A DNA stretch of 64,000 nt from Betaproteobacteria bacterium. Lineage in GTDB: Bacteria > Pseudomonadota > Gammaproteobacteria > Burkholderiales > Burkholderiaceae_F. Position 1 is the stretch's first letter. Every line of letters begins with the position of its first letter. The notes below the pieces were generated by a model. It saw only the letters and a list, made by a program, of their open reading frames with translations. It ran no database searches and was not told the DNA's origin. The position numbers and the translations under genes are program-made. Positions 10,335 to 19,628 of the stretch are shown here, piece by piece. Location: NCBI GenBank assembly GCA_016861185.1, contig BOKW01000003.1, positions 1 to 64,000 on the forward strand, in the 5' to 3' direction.

Positions 10335-10369
10335 AAAAGAAACCGCCCCGATCCTAGGGGTCGGGGCGG
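10335..10369 (-). terminator. Rho-independent terminator of clpSA
   Basis: On the minus strand CCGCCCCGA pairs with TCGGGGCGG (10343-10369) and is followed by a T-rich run (10335-10342). It lies about 50 bases beyond the clpA stop and just ahead of the cytochrome c4 start. Confidence 0.88.
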
Positions 10370-10416
10370 CAACGGGATATATCCGTGTTGGGTTACCCGC
10401 CGGCTGCGGACGCAGG

Positions 10417-12732
10417 CTACTCCGACAATACCGGCTCGCCGCGCGCTTCCTCGGGTGTGCCGCCGCCGTCGGACGACGGGAACTCGAGCTTGATCTCGCC
10501 CGCATCGTCGACGTCGACGCTGACCTTGCCGCCGTTGACCAGCCGCCCGAACAGCAGCTCGTCGGCGAGCGCCTTGCGGATCGTGTCCTGGATCAGCCGC
10601 GCCATTGGCCGCGCGCCCATCACCGGGTCGAAGCCCTTTTTCGCCAGGTGCTTGCGCAGCGCGTCGGAGAAGGTCACGTCGACCTTCTTCTCGTGCAACT
10701 GGTCCTCGAGCTGCATCAGGAACTTGTCGACCACGCGCAGGATGATCTCCTCGTCGAGCGCGCGGAAGCTGATGATCGCATCGAGCCGGTTGCGGAACTC
10801 CGGCGTGAACATGCGCTTGATGTCGGCCATCTCGTCGCCGGCCTCGCGCGCGTTGGTGAAGCCGATCGAGCGCCTCTGCAGCGTCTCGGCACCCGCGTTG
10901 GTCGTCATGATCAGGATCACGTTGCGGAAGTCCGCCTTGCGGCCGTTGTTGTCGGTCAGCGTGCCGTGATCCATCACCTGCAGCAGGATATTGAAGATGT
11001 CCGGGTGCGCCTTTTCGATCTCGTCCATCAGCAGCACCGCGTGCGGCTTCTTGCTGATCGCCTCGGTCAGCAATCCGCCCTGGTCGAAGCCGACGTACCC
11101 CGGCGGCGCGCCGATCAGGCGGCTCACCGCGTGACGCTCCATGTACTCCGACATGTCGAAGCGGATCAACTCGATGCCCAGCGTGAACGCGAGTTGCTTG
11201 GCGACTTCGGTCTTCCCCACACCGGTCGGCCCCGAGAAGAGGAAACTGCCGATCGGCTTGTCCGGTTTGCCCAGCCCCGAGCGCGCCATCTTGATCGCGG
11301 AAGCGAGCGCCTCGATCGCCGGATCCTGGCCGAACACGACGTTCTTCAGATTGCGCTCGAGGTTCTTCAGTTGCGCGCGATCGTCGCTGGAGACGGTCTG
11401 CGGCGGGATGCGTGCGATCTTGGCGATGATGTCTTCGACCTCGTTCTTGCCGATGGTCTTCTTGCGTTTTGACACCGGCAGGATGCGCTGGGCCGCCCCG
11501 GCCTCGTCGATCACGTCGATCGCCTTGTCGGGCAGATGGCGGTCGTTGATGAACTTGGCCGACAGTTCCGCCGCCGCGGTGATCGCACCGGCCGAGTACT
11601 TGACGCCGTGGTGCTCCTCGAAGCGCGACTTCAGTCCCTTCAGGATCTCGATCGTTTGCGCCACCGTCGGCTCGCTCACATCGATCTTCTGGAAGCGGCG
11701 CGACAGGGCGTGATCCTTCTCGAAGATGCCGCGGTACTCGTTGTAGGTCGTCGCGCCGATGCACTTCAACTGCCCGGTCGCGAGCGCCGGTTTCAGCAGG
11801 TTGGACGCGTCGAGCGTGCCGCCGGACGCGGAGCCGGCGCCGATCAGCGTGTGGATCTCGTCGATGAACAGGATCGCATGCGCATTGCTCTTCAGCTGCT
11901 TGAGCACGGCCTTGAGCCGCTGCTCGAAGTCGCCGCGATACTTCGTGCCGGCCAGCAGCGCGCCCATGTCGAGCGAGTAGACGTTGGACTTCTCGAGGAT
12001 CTCGGGCACGTCGCCCTTGACGATGCGCCACGCCAGGCCCTCCGCGATCGCGGTCTTGCCGACGCCGGCTTCGCCGACCAGCAGCGGGTTGTTCTTGCGA
12101 CGGCGGCACAGCACCTGGATCACGCGTTCGACCTCGGGTTCGCGGCCGATCAGAGGATCGATCTTGCCGTCGCGGGCGAGCGCGTTCAGGTTCATCGTGT
12201 ACTGCTCGAGCGGAGAGGTCTGCTCGCGGCCTTCGCTCTGCTGCTCCTCCTGCTCTCCGCCCTGGCCCTTGCCCGACTTCTCGCCATCGGACGGCGCCTT
12301 GGTAATGCCGTGGCTGATGAAGTTGACCACATCCAGGCGCGTCACACCCTGCTGGTGCAGGTAGTACACGGCGTGCGAGTCCTTCTCGCCGAAGATAGCC
12401 ACCAGCACGTTGGCGCCGGTCACTTCCTTCTTGCCGTTGCTGGTGGACTGCACGTGCATGATCGCGCGCTGGATCACGCGCTGGAAGCCGAGGGTCGGCT
12501 GCGTGTCTGCCTCCGAGTTCGGCGGCAGAACGGGGGTGTTGTCGGCGATGAAATTCTGCAGGCTCTTGCGCAGGTCCTCGATGTTGCACGCGCAGGCGCG
12601 CAGCACCTCGGCGGCGGACGGGTTGTCCAGCAGCGCCAGCAGCAGGTGCTCGACGGTGATGAATTCGTGTCGCGCCTGCCGAGCCTCGACGAAGGCCATA
12701 TGCAAGCTGACTTCCAGTTCCTGCGCGATCAT
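10417..12732 (-). CDS. clpA: ATP-dependent Clp protease ATP-binding subunit ClpA
   Basis: AAA+ unfoldase that feeds substrates, including N-degron proteins brought by ClpS, into ClpP. The 771 residues comprise an N-domain with two Clp repeats, a first ATPase module (Walker [14 protein letters not shown], Walker [14 protein letters not shown]) and a second (Walker [14 protein letters not shown], Walker [13 protein letters not shown]). No M-domain is present, which separates it from ClpB. The ATG at 12732 overlaps the clpS stop by four bases (ATGA); the in-frame extension upstream lies inside clpS. clpP is not in the window. Confidence 0.97.
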   Translation of the reverse strand: MIAQELEVSLHMAFVEARQARHEFITVEHLLLALLDNPSAAEVLRACACNIEDLRKSLQNFIADNTPVLPPNSEADTQPTLGFQRVIQRAIMHVQSTSNGKKEVTGANVLVAIFGEKDSHAVYYLHQQGVTRLDVVNFISHGITKAPSDGEKSGKGQGGEQEEQQSEGREQTSPLEQYTMNLNALARDGKIDPLIGREPEVERVIQVLCRRRKNNPLLVGEAGVGKTAIAEGLAWRIVKGDVPEILEKSNVYSLDMGALLAGTKYRGDFEQRLKAVLKQLKSNAHAILFIDEIHTLIGAGSASGGTLDASNLLKPALATGQLKCIGATTYNEYRGIFEKDHALSRRFQKIDVSEPTVAQTIEILKGLKSRFEEHHGVKYSAGAITAAAELSAKFINDRHLPDKAIDVIDEAGAAQRILPVSKRKKTIGKNEVEDIIAKIARIPPQTVSSDDRAQLKNLERNLKNVVFGQDPAIEALASAIKMARSGLGKPDKPIGSFLFSGPTGVGKTEVAKQLAFTLGIELIRFDMSEYMERHAVSRLIGAPPGYVGFDQGGLLTEAISKKPHAVLLMDEIEKAHPDIFNILLQVMDHGTLTDNNGRKADFRNVILIMTTNAGAETLQRRSIGFTNAREAGDEMADIKRMFTPEFRNRLDAIISFRALDEEIILRVVDKFLMQLEDQLHEKKVDVTFSDALRKHLAKKGFDPVMGARPMARLIQDTIRKALADELLFGRLVNGGKVSVDVDDAGEIKLEFPSSDGGGTPEEARGEPVLSE

Positions 12733-13037
12733 GCTTCCTCCATCACGCACTGCAGCGGGTGCTGATGCTGGCGTGAATAACTGCAAACCTGCTCGACCTT
12801 GCTGGCGGCGATGTCGCGCGGATAGACGCCGCACACGCCGCGCCCCTCATGATGCACCTTCAGCATGATCTGGGTCGCCTGCTCACGCCCCTTGCCGAAG
12901 AACTTCTGCAGCACGCCGACGACGAACTCCATCGGTGTGAAATCGTCGTTGAGCAGGACCACCTGATACATCGGCGGCGGCTTGACGCGCGAAGCCTGCT
13001 TCTCGACGACCGTGCTCTCGCCGATCCGCTCACTCAT
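12729..13037 (-). CDS. clpS: ATP-dependent Clp protease adaptor ClpS
   Basis: Adaptor that recognises N-terminal degradation signals and docks on the ClpA N-domain. The 102 residues include [20 protein letters not shown], the core with the substrate-binding Asn-Asp pair, and [16 protein letters not shown], the family's second block. It is first in a two-gene operon with clpA, overlapping it by four bases. A short sigma54-like sequence lies upstream (see 13074-13091). Confidence 0.96.
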   Translation of the reverse strand: MSERIGESTVVEKQASRVKPPPMYQVVLLNDDFTPMEFVVGVLQKFFGKGREQATQIMLKVHHEGRGVCGVYPRDIAASKVEQVCSYSRQHQHPLQCVMEEA

Positions 13038-13553
13038 GAGGCCATTCTAGGAAATTCGCTCGCCCTGCACGGGATTCAATAAGCGTGCCAATCATAAGTT
13101 ATCTCGACGGCGGGTCAGCCCGCGCGCGGCGCCGCGTTTCGTCCGCCGATCCGCGCGCCGCGCAGCGTTTGCGACGACGCGACGGCCCGGCGTCTCCCCG
13201 CGTGGCCGACGACTTCGGCGCCCCAGGTTTGTACGTTCTCGCCGCCGCGCACAAAAGCGCAGGATTCGCGCTCATTGCCCCCGTTTTCGGTCCTTCCCGG
13301 TGTGCTGTCGCTCGCGCGCGACGACCGGTGGCGCTGCACCCGGGTTCCCGGCGGCCCCGGCTCTTGACGCCCAGCGACCTAGCTCCAAGAATGCAGCGTC
13401 CGTCCGCAGTAACAAGAAGGCGAACGACGGATCGTCGGCGGTCTTGCGTATCCCGCGCGCCGCCGGCGGGGAGAGGAGTCGAGGAGACACCGCAGCCGCG
13501 CGCCGCGGCGCGCCATGACCCCTCGCGTGAGGATGCAGGAAGAGGAAGGCTTT
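13038..13553 (+). other. Intergenic region between clpS and the cold-shock gene
   Basis: About 515 bases without a supportable gene. Long reading frames on both strands here lack any family resemblance and overlap one another. The part next to the cold-shock gene is a plausible long 5' leader, as is common for cspA-type mRNAs, and it contains several GC-rich inverted segments. Promoters for clpS (minus) and csp (plus) must lie here, but no clear sigma70 pair was found. Confidence 0.5.
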
Positions 13554-13760
13554 ATGGCAACAGGTACCGTCAAGTGGTTCAACGACGCGAAGGGGTACGG
13601 CTTCATCACGCCGGACGATGGCGGCGAGGATCTGTTCGCCCATTTTTCGGCGATCCAGATGAACGGCTTCAAGACGCTGAAGGAGGGTCAGAAGGTCGTT
13701 TTCGAAGTCGTGCAGGGTCCAAAGGGCAAGCAGGCGTCGAACATCACGACCGGCAGCTAG
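13554..13760 (+). CDS. Cold-shock protein, CspA family
   Basis: A 68-residue single cold-shock domain that binds single-stranded RNA or DNA and melts RNA structure. Both RNP motifs are present: [10 protein letters not shown] (RNP1) and DLFAHFSAI (RNP2), with the N-terminal [12 protein letters not shown]. The ATG at 13554 is preceded by AGGAAGG at good spacing; the in-frame ATG 39 bases upstream would add residues not found in the family. A strong terminator follows. Regulation through the long 5' leader is likely but inferred. Confidence 0.95.
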   Translation: MATGTVKWFNDAKGYGFITPDDGGEDLFAHFSAIQMNGFKTLKEGQKVVFEVVQGPKGKQASNITTGS

Positions 13761-13804
13761 AGCCTGTCCCCGACCCGATCGGGGATCGGGCGCAGTGCGT
13801 CGAC

Positions 13805-13832
13805 GAAAAACCCCGCCGAAGCGGGGTTTTTC
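13805..13832. terminator. Bidirectional terminator between csp and icd
   Basis: GAAAAACCCCGC and GCGGGGTTTTTC form a perfect 12-base-pair stem with a CGAA loop. T runs exist on both strands, so it can end csp (plus) and icd (minus), which converge here. Confidence 0.92.
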
Positions 13833-13850
13833 TCTGGGCGTCCGGCCGCT

Positions 13851-15098
13851 CTACATGTGATCGATCATCACCTGGCCGAAACCCGAGCAGCTCACCTGTG
13901 TCGCGCCCTCCATGAGCCGCGCGAAGTCGTAGGTCACCTTCTTGCTCAGGATCGCGCGCTCCATCGACTTGATGATCAGGTCGGCCGCCTCGGTCCAGCC
14001 CATGTGCCGCAGCATCATCTCCGCGGACAGGATCTCCGAGCCCGGGTTCACGTAGTCCTTGCCGGCGTACTTCGGTGCCGTGCCGTGGGTGGCCTCGAAC
14101 ATCGCCACCGAGTCCGACAGGTTGGCACCCGGCGCGATGCCGATACCGCCGACCTGCGCGGCCAGCGCGTCCGAGATGTAGTCGCCATTGAGGTTCATCG
14201 TCGCGATCACGTCGTATTCGGCCGGTCGCAGCAGGATCTGCTGCAGGAAGGCGTCGGCGATCACGTCCTTGACGACGATCTCGCCGTGCTTGGCCTTGAT
14301 CTTCATCCACGGGCCGCCATCGAGCAGCTCGGCGCCGAACTCCTTCTGCGCCAGCCCATAGCCCCACTTGGCAAAGGCGCCCTCGGTGAACTTCATGATG
14401 TTGCCCTTGTGCACGAAGGTCACGCTCTTGCGCTTGTTGTCGATCGCATACTGGATCGCCTTGCGCACGAGCCGCTCGGTGCCTTCGCGCGACACCGGCT
14501 TGATGCCGATGCCGGAGGTGTTGGGGAAGCGGATCTTCTTGACTCCCATCTCCTCCTGCAGGAACTTGATGACCTTCTTCGCCTTGTCGCTTTCGGCCTC
14601 GTACTCGATGCCGGCATAGATGTCCTCCGAGTTCTCCCGGAAGATCACCATGTCGGTCTTCTCCGGCTCGCGCACGGGGCTCGGCACGCCCTTGAAGTAG
14701 CGCACCGGGCGCAGGCACACGTACAGATCGAGTTCCTGGCGTAGCGCGACGTTGATCGAGCGGATGCCGCCGCCCACCGGCGTGGTCAGCGGCCCCTTGA
14801 TCGACACCACGTAGTCCTTGAGCACCTGCAGCGTCTCTTCGGGCAGCCACACGTCCGGACCGTAGACCTTGGTCGACTTCTCGCCGGCGTAGATCTCCAT
14901 CCAGACGATCTTGCGCCTGCCGCCGTAGGCCTTCGCGACCGCCGCGTCGACCACCTTGATCATCACCGGCGTGATGTCGATGCCGGTGCCGTCGCCCTCG
15001 ATGTACGGGATGATCGGCTGGTCTGGCACGTTCAGCGTGTAATCCTTGTTGACGGTGATCTTCTGGCCTGAACTGGGCACCTTGATGTGCTGGTACAT
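13851..15098 (-). CDS. icd: NADP-dependent isocitrate dehydrogenase
   Basis: TCA-cycle enzyme converting isocitrate to 2-oxoglutarate with NADPH formation. The 415 residues match the E. coli-type dimeric enzyme. Visible blocks are [13 protein letters not shown], substrate-site [13 protein letters not shown] with the phosphorylatable Ser, and [19 protein letters not shown]. The start at 15098 ([14 protein letters not shown]) is chosen because it is the family N-terminus, although the frame is open well upstream. It is a single gene convergent with csp. Confidence 0.96.
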   Translation of the reverse strand: MYQHIKVPSSGQKITVNKDYTLNVPDQPIIPYIEGDGTGIDITPVMIKVVDAAVAKAYGGRRKIVWMEIYAGEKSTKVYGPDVWLPEETLQVLKDYVVSIKGPLTTPVGGGIRSINVALRQELDLYVCLRPVRYFKGVPSPVREPEKTDMVIFRENSEDIYAGIEYEAESDKAKKVIKFLQEEMGVKKIRFPNTSGIGIKPVSREGTERLVRKAIQYAIDNKRKSVTFVHKGNIMKFTEGAFAKWGYGLAQKEFGAELLDGGPWMKIKAKHGEIVVKDVIADAFLQQILLRPAEYDVIATMNLNGDYISDALAAQVGGIGIAPGANLSDSVAMFEATHGTAPKYAGKDYVNPGSEILSAEMMLRHMGWTEAADLIIKSMERAILSKKVTYDFARLMEGATQVSCSGFGQVMIDHM

Positions 15099-15187
15099 GA
15101 CGTCTCCGCTCGTCCTTCGCTCGTTGTTCGCGGTTCCGGCCAACCGGGTTTCCTCGTCCGTTGCACCGCCCCGACGCGGCGAGTTTA

Positions 15188-15268
15188 CTCGTCCGCGGTC
15201 GCCGCACCGGTCAACCCACCGCGTCGCGGCGCCGTTATCCGCTCGACGAGTTCTCGTCCGCGGTCGCC
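15188..15268. repeat. Short direct repeat upstream of icd
   Basis: CTCGTCCGCGGTCGCC occurs twice (15188-15203 and 15253-15268), 65 bases apart, and a weaker version (CTCGTCCGTTGCACCG) lies further towards icd. Sits in the 220-base gap between the divergent icd and the small Lys-rich gene. Could be an operator or simple local duplication. Confidence 0.5.
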
Positions 15269-15320
15269 CATCCGGGCCATCGTCGTCATGTTCCAACTTG
15301 AGTTCTCCAGGGAGAAACGC

Positions 15321-15551
15321 ATGAACAAGCTGCTCGCCGCCCTCGTCTCGACGCTCTTCGCCGGTGCCGTGTTCGCGCAGGCCCAGCCGGCCACCCCCGC
15401 TACGCCGGCGCAGCCCGCCGCACCCGCCAAGGCCGAAGCCAAGGCGGAAGCCAAGGGCGAGATGAAAGGCGAAACCAAAAAGGTCGCCAAGAAGACCAAG
15501 GCCAAGGCCAAGAAAACCGGCGACGCCAAGCCGGCCGAAGCCAAGAAGTAA
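15321..15551 (+). CDS. Small exported Ala/Lys-rich protein
   Basis: A 76-residue product with a clear signal peptide ([18 protein letters not shown]), a Pro/Ala stretch and a strongly basic tail made of AKAEAKAE- and [13 protein letters not shown] repeats. The ATG at 15321 has GGGAGAAAC just upstream. A terminator follows immediately, so it is a single-gene unit. Similar low-complexity basic periplasmic proteins are common in betaproteobacteria. No function can be assigned; acid-shock-like or nucleic-acid/envelope-binding roles are only guesses. Confidence 0.8.
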   Translation: MNKLLAALVSTLFAGAVFAQAQPATPATPAQPAAPAKAEAKAEAKGEMKGETKKVAKKTKAKAKKTGDAKPAEAKK

Positions 15552-15569
15552 TCGATCCGCACGATCGGC

Positions 15570-15596
15570 AAAGGCAGGGGCGACCCTGCCTTTTTC
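15570..15596 (+). terminator. Rho-independent terminator after the Lys-rich gene
   Basis: AAAGGCAGGG pairs with CCCTGCCTTT around a GCGA loop, followed by further T residues. It lies 19 bases after the stop codon. Confidence 0.88.
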
Positions 15597-15675
15597 GTTC
15601 CGGCGCCGCCGCCTCGCCGCGCGACCGCGAACGCGCCTCCTTAGAATGCCGACGCCCCGCTGCCACCGTCGATCG

Positions 15676-16134
15676 ATGGAGTTCGCCGCCCTCCGCAAAC
15701 GCCTGGCCGCTTTCGCGCTGGCGCTCGCCTGTATCGCTCCGGCAAGCGCCCAGGGGCCGCAGCCCGCGTTGCCGACGATCAAGCTGAGCGCAGGCATCCA
15801 CCTGATCACCGCCGAAGTCGCCGCCAGCGACCCGAGCCGCATGCGCGGGCTGATGTTCCGCGAGTCGCTCGCGCCGAACCACGGCATGTTGTTCGTGTTC
15901 GACCACAAGGCGATCCACTGCATGTGGATGCGCAACACGCTGATTCCGCTGTCGGTCGCTTTCGTCGACGACGACGGCGCGATCGTCAACATCGAGGACA
16001 TGGCGCCGCGGACCGAAACCAGCCACTGCGCGCGGCGCCCGGTGCGCTTCGCGCTCGAGATGGAAAAGGGCTGGTTCGCCCGGCGCGGCATCGCCCCGGG
16101 CGCGAGGCTCGGGGGACTGCCGGGCTCGCGCTAG
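15676..16134 (+). CDS. DUF192 family exported protein
   Basis: A DUF192 protein of 152 residues with a signal peptide ([18 protein letters not shown]). Family blocks are visible: [38 protein letters not shown] and a C-terminal [13 protein letters not shown]. The ATG at 15676 is favoured over the upstream ATG at 15646, because it places the signal peptide at the start. The function of DUF192 is not established. It converges on the PuuD-like gene with a shared hairpin between them. Confidence 0.85.
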   Translation: MEFAALRKRLAAFALALACIAPASAQGPQPALPTIKLSAGIHLITAEVAASDPSRMRGLMFRESLAPNHGMLFVFDHKAIHCMWMRNTLIPLSVAFVDDDGAIVNIEDMAPRTETSHCARRPVRFALEMEKGWFARRGIAPGARLGGLPGSR

Positions 16135-16163
16135 CCGGCGCTGCGGCCGCGCCGGCCATCAAG

Positions 16164-16190
16164 AAAAAGAGGGGCCTGCCGGCCCCTCTT
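16164..16190 (-). terminator. Rho-independent terminator of the PuuD-like gene
   Basis: AAGAGGGGCC and GGCCCCTCTT form a 10-base-pair stem with a four-base loop (16167-16190). On the minus strand it runs into TCTTTTTCTT, so it serves the PuuD-like gene and may also end the DUF192 gene. Confidence 0.85.
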
Positions 16191-16213
16191 CGACTTCCGG
16201 GTCGCGCTGCGCC

Positions 16214-16807
16214 TCAGAGTCCGGCGTTCTGCTGCGCGACCATGCAGTACAGCATCGGGATCGACAGCATCGTGTTGAAGCGCGAGGTCAGCATCGCCAT
16301 ACGTGCGGCCTTGGCCTTGGCGTCGGCATCGACCTGCACGATGCCCAGCGCCTTCTTCTGGTTCGGCCAGATGATGAACCAGACGTTGAAGGCCATGATC
16401 AGCCCGAGCCACATGCCGATGCCGATCGCATGCACGCCCTTGGTGAACGCGAGCGCCTGCAGCAGATAGGCGTTCATCCACGCGAGCAACAGGCCGGTGA
16501 CGACCGTCGCGAGCGCCGCCCAGCGGAACCAGAACAGCGCGGCCGGCGCGATTACCTTGCCGACCGCCGGCTTCTGCTCGTCGGGGATTTTCGGCATCGA
16601 CGGGATCTGCACGAAGTTGAAGTACCACAGCAGTCCGATCCACATCACGCCCGACAGCACGTGCAGCCAACGCATGAAGAAGCGTGACCATCCCATGTCG
16701 ATCGCGATGTACTGACCCGTCAACGCGCCGGCCAGCAGCACGATGATCACGAGCAGGACGACGCCGGCCGTCACCGTGCGGCCCAGCGATTGAAAGATGG
16801 CTCCCAT
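16214..16807 (-). CDS. PuuD-like (urate oxidase N-terminal type) membrane protein
   Basis: An integral membrane protein of 197 residues with about five hydrophobic helices. It resembles the membrane part of urate hydroxylase PuuD: WLHVLSGVMWIGLLWYFNF, WNRAALATVV-like second block (FWFRWAALATVVTG) and WLGLIMAFNVWFIIWPNQKK. The C-terminal cytochrome c domain of true PuuD is absent, so urate oxidation is not assured. Conserved His residues suggest heme binding. The ATG at 16807 has GAGGAGAG seven bases upstream. No purine-degradation genes are nearby. Confidence 0.75.
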   Translation of the reverse strand: MGAIFQSLGRTVTAGVVLLVIIVLLAGALTGQYIAIDMGWSRFFMRWLHVLSGVMWIGLLWYFNFVQIPSMPKIPDEQKPAVGKVIAPAALFWFRWAALATVVTGLLLAWMNAYLLQALAFTKGVHAIGIGMWLGLIMAFNVWFIIWPNQKKALGIVQVDADAKAKAARMAMLTSRFNTMLSIPMLYCMVAQQNAGL

Positions 16808-16930
16808 CTGCGACTCTCCTCGTAAGGACACACGCGGCCGCGCTTGTGCTGCGTCTTGCCTGCGGCCGCCCGGTAAGGGCCGCGAATCTAGCACAGGGTC
16901 GCCAGTGAATTCGCGGCGCGCCGCGTCGCT

Positions 16931-18307
16931 TCAGTAGCTGTCCTCGACGCGTGCGCGCGCGCCGCCGTCGGCGAAGCGGATGTCGAGCCGTTCGCCGCGT
17001 GCGAGCCCGCGGCCTTCGCGCAGGACGCGGCCGGACGCGTCGCGCACGACGCTGTAGCCGCGCGCCAGCACGGCCAGCGGATCGAGTGCCTGCAGCCGCG
17101 CGTCGAGCCGCGCGAGCTTCAGACGGTCCCCGTGCAGGCGCGCCGTCGCGGCCGCAGTCAGGCGCACGGCGTTCGCCTGCACGCGCGGCGCCGCACGCAG
17201 CGGCACGGGCGCGGACTGCGCGAACCGGCGCAGCGCGCCGGCGAACTGTTCCCGCAGCGCATCCGCGATCCGGGCGGCGCCGCGCGCCAGACGCGTGCGG
17301 CGGTCAAACAGGCGCAGTTCGAGCCCGCGCAACGGTGCGCGCGGCGCGGCCAGCGCGCGCTGCGCGTAGTCCAGACGCTGCTGCGCGCGCTCGAAGACCG
17401 ACGCGAGCCGTCGCCGCAGCGCGGCCGCGCGCTCGTCGAGCGCCGCGACCAGCGCGTCGCGTTCCGGAGCGACCAGTTCGGCCGCGGCGGTCGGCGTCGG
17501 CGCGCGCAGATCGGCGGCGAAGTCGGCGATCGTGAAGTCCGACTCGTGGCCGACGCCGACGATCACGGGAACGCGGCATGCGCGGATCGCGCGCGCGACC
17601 GCCTCCTCGTTGAACGCCCACAGATCCTCGATCGAGCCGCCGCCGCGCACCAGCAGCAGCGCGTCGACCTCGGCGCGTCGGCTCGCGGTCTTGAGCATCG
17701 CCGCGATGCGTTCCCCCGCCCCGGCGCCCTGCACCGGCACCGGATAGACGATCAGACGCAGGTACGGCGCGCGCCGCACGAGCGTGGTCACCACGTCGCG
17801 CAACGCGGCCGCCTGCAGCGAGGTCACGATGCCGACTGCGCGCGGAAACCGCGGCAACGCGCGCTTGCGCGCCTCGTCGAACAGACCCTCGGCGGCGAGC
17901 CGCGCTTTCAGGCGCAGGAACTCCTCGAACAGCCGGCCCTGCCCAGCGCGACGCATCGACTCGAGCGTGAGCTGATACTCGCCGCGCGGCTCGTACAGGC
18001 CGACCTGCCCGAGCACTTCCACCGCGTCGCCGTCGCGCGGCGAAAAGTCGACCAGCGCATTGCGCCCACGGAACATCACGCAGCGCACCTGCGCGGCATC
18101 GTCCTTGAGCGTCAGATACCAGTGCCCGCTCGCGGCACGCGTGAAGTTGGCGATCTCCCCGCGAACCCGCACCAGCGGGAAACCTCGCGCAAGCAGCCCA
18201 GCAACGGCGCGGTTAAGCAGGGAAACCGTCAGCGCTTCCCGCGCCGTTGCTGGATTCTCTTCGCCGGATTCAAGCGCCATGCGGGTTTCCGGGCCGAACC
18301 TGTCCAC
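16931..18307 (-). CDS. xseA: Exodeoxyribonuclease VII large subunit
   Basis: Catalytic subunit of the single-strand exonuclease that trims DNA from both ends into oligonucleotides. Up to 458 residues. An N-terminal OB fold (VRGEIANFTRAASGHWYLTLKD) is followed by the nuclease domain (VGIVTSLQAAALRDVV, VRGGGSIEDLWAFN, VGVGHESDFTIADF) and a helical C-terminal region rich in Arg and Ala. The usual LTVSLLNRAV opening appears at residue 27, so the start at 18280 (MALESGEEN) is also possible. The small subunit xseB is not in the window. Confidence 0.95.
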   Translation of the reverse strand: MDRFGPETRMALESGEENPATAREALTVSLLNRAVAGLLARGFPLVRVRGEIANFTRAASGHWYLTLKDDAAQVRCVMFRGRNALVDFSPRDGDAVEVLGQVGLYEPRGEYQLTLESMRRAGQGRLFEEFLRLKARLAAEGLFDEARKRALPRFPRAVGIVTSLQAAALRDVVTTLVRRAPYLRLIVYPVPVQGAGAGERIAAMLKTASRRAEVDALLLVRGGGSIEDLWAFNEEAVARAIRACRVPVIVGVGHESDFTIADFAADLRAPTPTAAAELVAPERDALVAALDERAAALRRRLASVFERAQQRLDYAQRALAAPRAPLRGLELRLFDRRTRLARGAARIADALREQFAGALRRFAQSAPVPLRAAPRVQANAVRLTAAATARLHGDRLKLARLDARLQALDPLAVLARGYSVVRDASGRVLREGRGLARGERLDIRFADGGARARVEDSY

Positions 18308-18465
18308 ACAGCCACGCCGTGGCCGGCCGCATCCCGCGCACCCGGCAGGTACATCTCGTCTTTTTGGACAAGACTTTGATTTGCATGCGTTTTTCTCCCT
18401 GCTCAGCGAGCGTGCAAGCCACCGAAAGCGCGTGGCGACGCGGGTTTGCCGCGCATGGGCACGGC

Positions 18466-18497
18466 TTGTTCACATAGTTGTCCACAGATTCTGTGGA
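18466..18497. promoter_or_regulatory. Inverted repeat with DnaA-box-like sequences
   Basis: TCCACAG-ATT-CTGTGGA (18481-18497) is a perfect 7-base inverted repeat. TTGTTCACA (18466-18474) and TTGTCCACA (18478-18486) each differ slightly from the DnaA box TTATNCACA. It lies in the gap between xseA and the exbB-like gene. It could be an operator; as an origin it is far too small and not AT-rich. Confidence 0.4.
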
Positions 18498-18571
18498 AAT
18501 TTGCCCGCGATTTCCGAGCCACTAAACTGCGCCCTTTCTTTGCAGCACCCGCATCGGGAAGGACGTCGCTC

Positions 18572-19189
18572 TTGTTCGCGATCGTACAAGCCATCGGCTG
18601 GCCGATCTGGCCGCTCATCATCGCCTCGATCATCGCGCTCGCGCTGATCATCGAGCGCAGCGCTTCGTTGCGCCGCCCCCGCATCGTCCCGGCCACGCTG
18701 CTGCAGGACGTCTTGTCGCTGCACGCCAGGCGCCAGGTCACCCCCGAGGTGATCGCCAAGCTCGAGCAGAACTCGCCGCTCGGCCGCGTGCTCGCGGCGG
18801 CGCTGCGCAACGAGCGCGCCCCGCGCGACATCGCCGGCGAGGCGGTCGCCAACGCCGGCAGCCACGTCGCGCACGACCTGTCGCGCTACCTGACGCTGCT
18901 CGGCTCGATCGGATCGATCGCCCCGCTGCTCGGCCTGCTCGGGACCGTCGTCGGCATGATCGAGATCTTCGCCTCGCAGCAGGCGGGTTCGAGCCCGCAG
19001 CAGCTCGCGCACGGCATCTCGATCGCGCTGTACTGCACGGCCTTCGGCATCATCGTCGCCGTGCCCGCGGTGCTGTTCTACCGCCACTTCCGCACGCGCG
19101 TCGAGGACATGCTGGTCGACATGGAGGACCAGGCGCAGCGCCTGCTCGACACGCTGTACAACGAGCGGCTGATGGGCCGGGGCGGCTGA
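18572..19189 (+). CDS. exbB: MotA/TolQ/ExbB-family proton channel protein
   Basis: Inner-membrane protein that, with an ExbD/TolR partner, uses the proton gradient to energise an outer-membrane process. At 205 residues it has three hydrophobic segments, WPIWPLIIASIIALALIIE, LLGSIGSIAPLLGLLGTVVG and the segment containing ALYCTAFGIIVAVP. The TTG start at 18572 is chosen because GGAAGGA sits eight bases upstream and it gives the family-typical opening FAIVQAIGWPIWP. The stop overlaps the exbD-like start by one base. TonB is absent here, so the true client (TonB, Tol or other) is open. Confidence 0.88.
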   Translation: MFAIVQAIGWPIWPLIIASIIALALIIERSASLRRPRIVPATLLQDVLSLHARRQVTPEVIAKLEQNSPLGRVLAAALRNERAPRDIAGEAVANAGSHVAHDLSRYLTLLGSIGSIAPLLGLLGTVVGMIEIFASQQAGSSPQQLAHGISIALYCTAFGIIVAVPAVLFYRHFRTRVEDMLVDMEDQAQRLLDTLYNERLMGRGG

Positions 19190-19617
19190 TGCGCTTTCGC
19201 CGCCCGCTGGACGAGGAACCGGAGATGAATCTGATTCCTCTGATCGACGTGATGCTGATCGTGCTGATCTTCCTCGCGGTCAGCACGACCTATGCCCGTT
19301 TCGCCGAGCTGCAGATCGAGCTGCCGCGCGCCGATGCCGCCAAGACCCAGAACCGGCCGAACGAGATCCAGATCGGCATCACGGCCGACGGCCGCGTGGC
19401 GATCGACCGCGCGCTGACGCCGTTCACCGACGCCGCCGCCTTCGCCGAAGTCCTGCAGCGCGCGGCCAAGGGGCGCGACAACCCGCTGCTGGTCATCAAC
19501 GCCGACGCGCAGGCGCCGCACCAGTCGGTGATCAACGTGATGGAAGCCGCGCGGCTCGCCGGCTTGGCGCGCATCAGCTTCGCCACCCAGCGGCAGTCCG
19601 CGGCTGCGGGCAAGTAG
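19189..19617 (+). CDS. exbD: ExbD/TolR-family biopolymer transport protein
   Basis: Partner of the proton channel before it. The 142 residues have a cytoplasmic start (EPEMNLIPLIDVMLIVLIF) containing the channel Asp within the single N-terminal membrane helix, then a periplasmic domain. The start overlaps the upstream stop by one base, indicating translational coupling. lpxK follows after 11 bases. This exbBD-lpxK-trm112-kdsB-adk order is typical of Burkholderiales. Confidence 0.92.
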   Translation: MRFRRPLDEEPEMNLIPLIDVMLIVLIFLAVSTTYARFAELQIELPRADAAKTQNRPNEIQIGITADGRVAIDRALTPFTDAAAFAEVLQRAAKGRDNPLLVINADAQAPHQSVINVMEAARLAGLARISFATQRQSAAAGK

Positions 19618-19628
19618 GCGCGCGGGCC

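Noticed and set aside
13085..13915. A 276-codon frame running through the csp leader, csp and beyond
   Set aside because: It overlaps the well-supported cold-shock gene in another frame and crosses its terminator.
18466..18497. Replication origin
   Set aside because: Only two imperfect DnaA boxes, no AT-rich unwinding region, and no dnaA, dnaN or parAB genes nearby.
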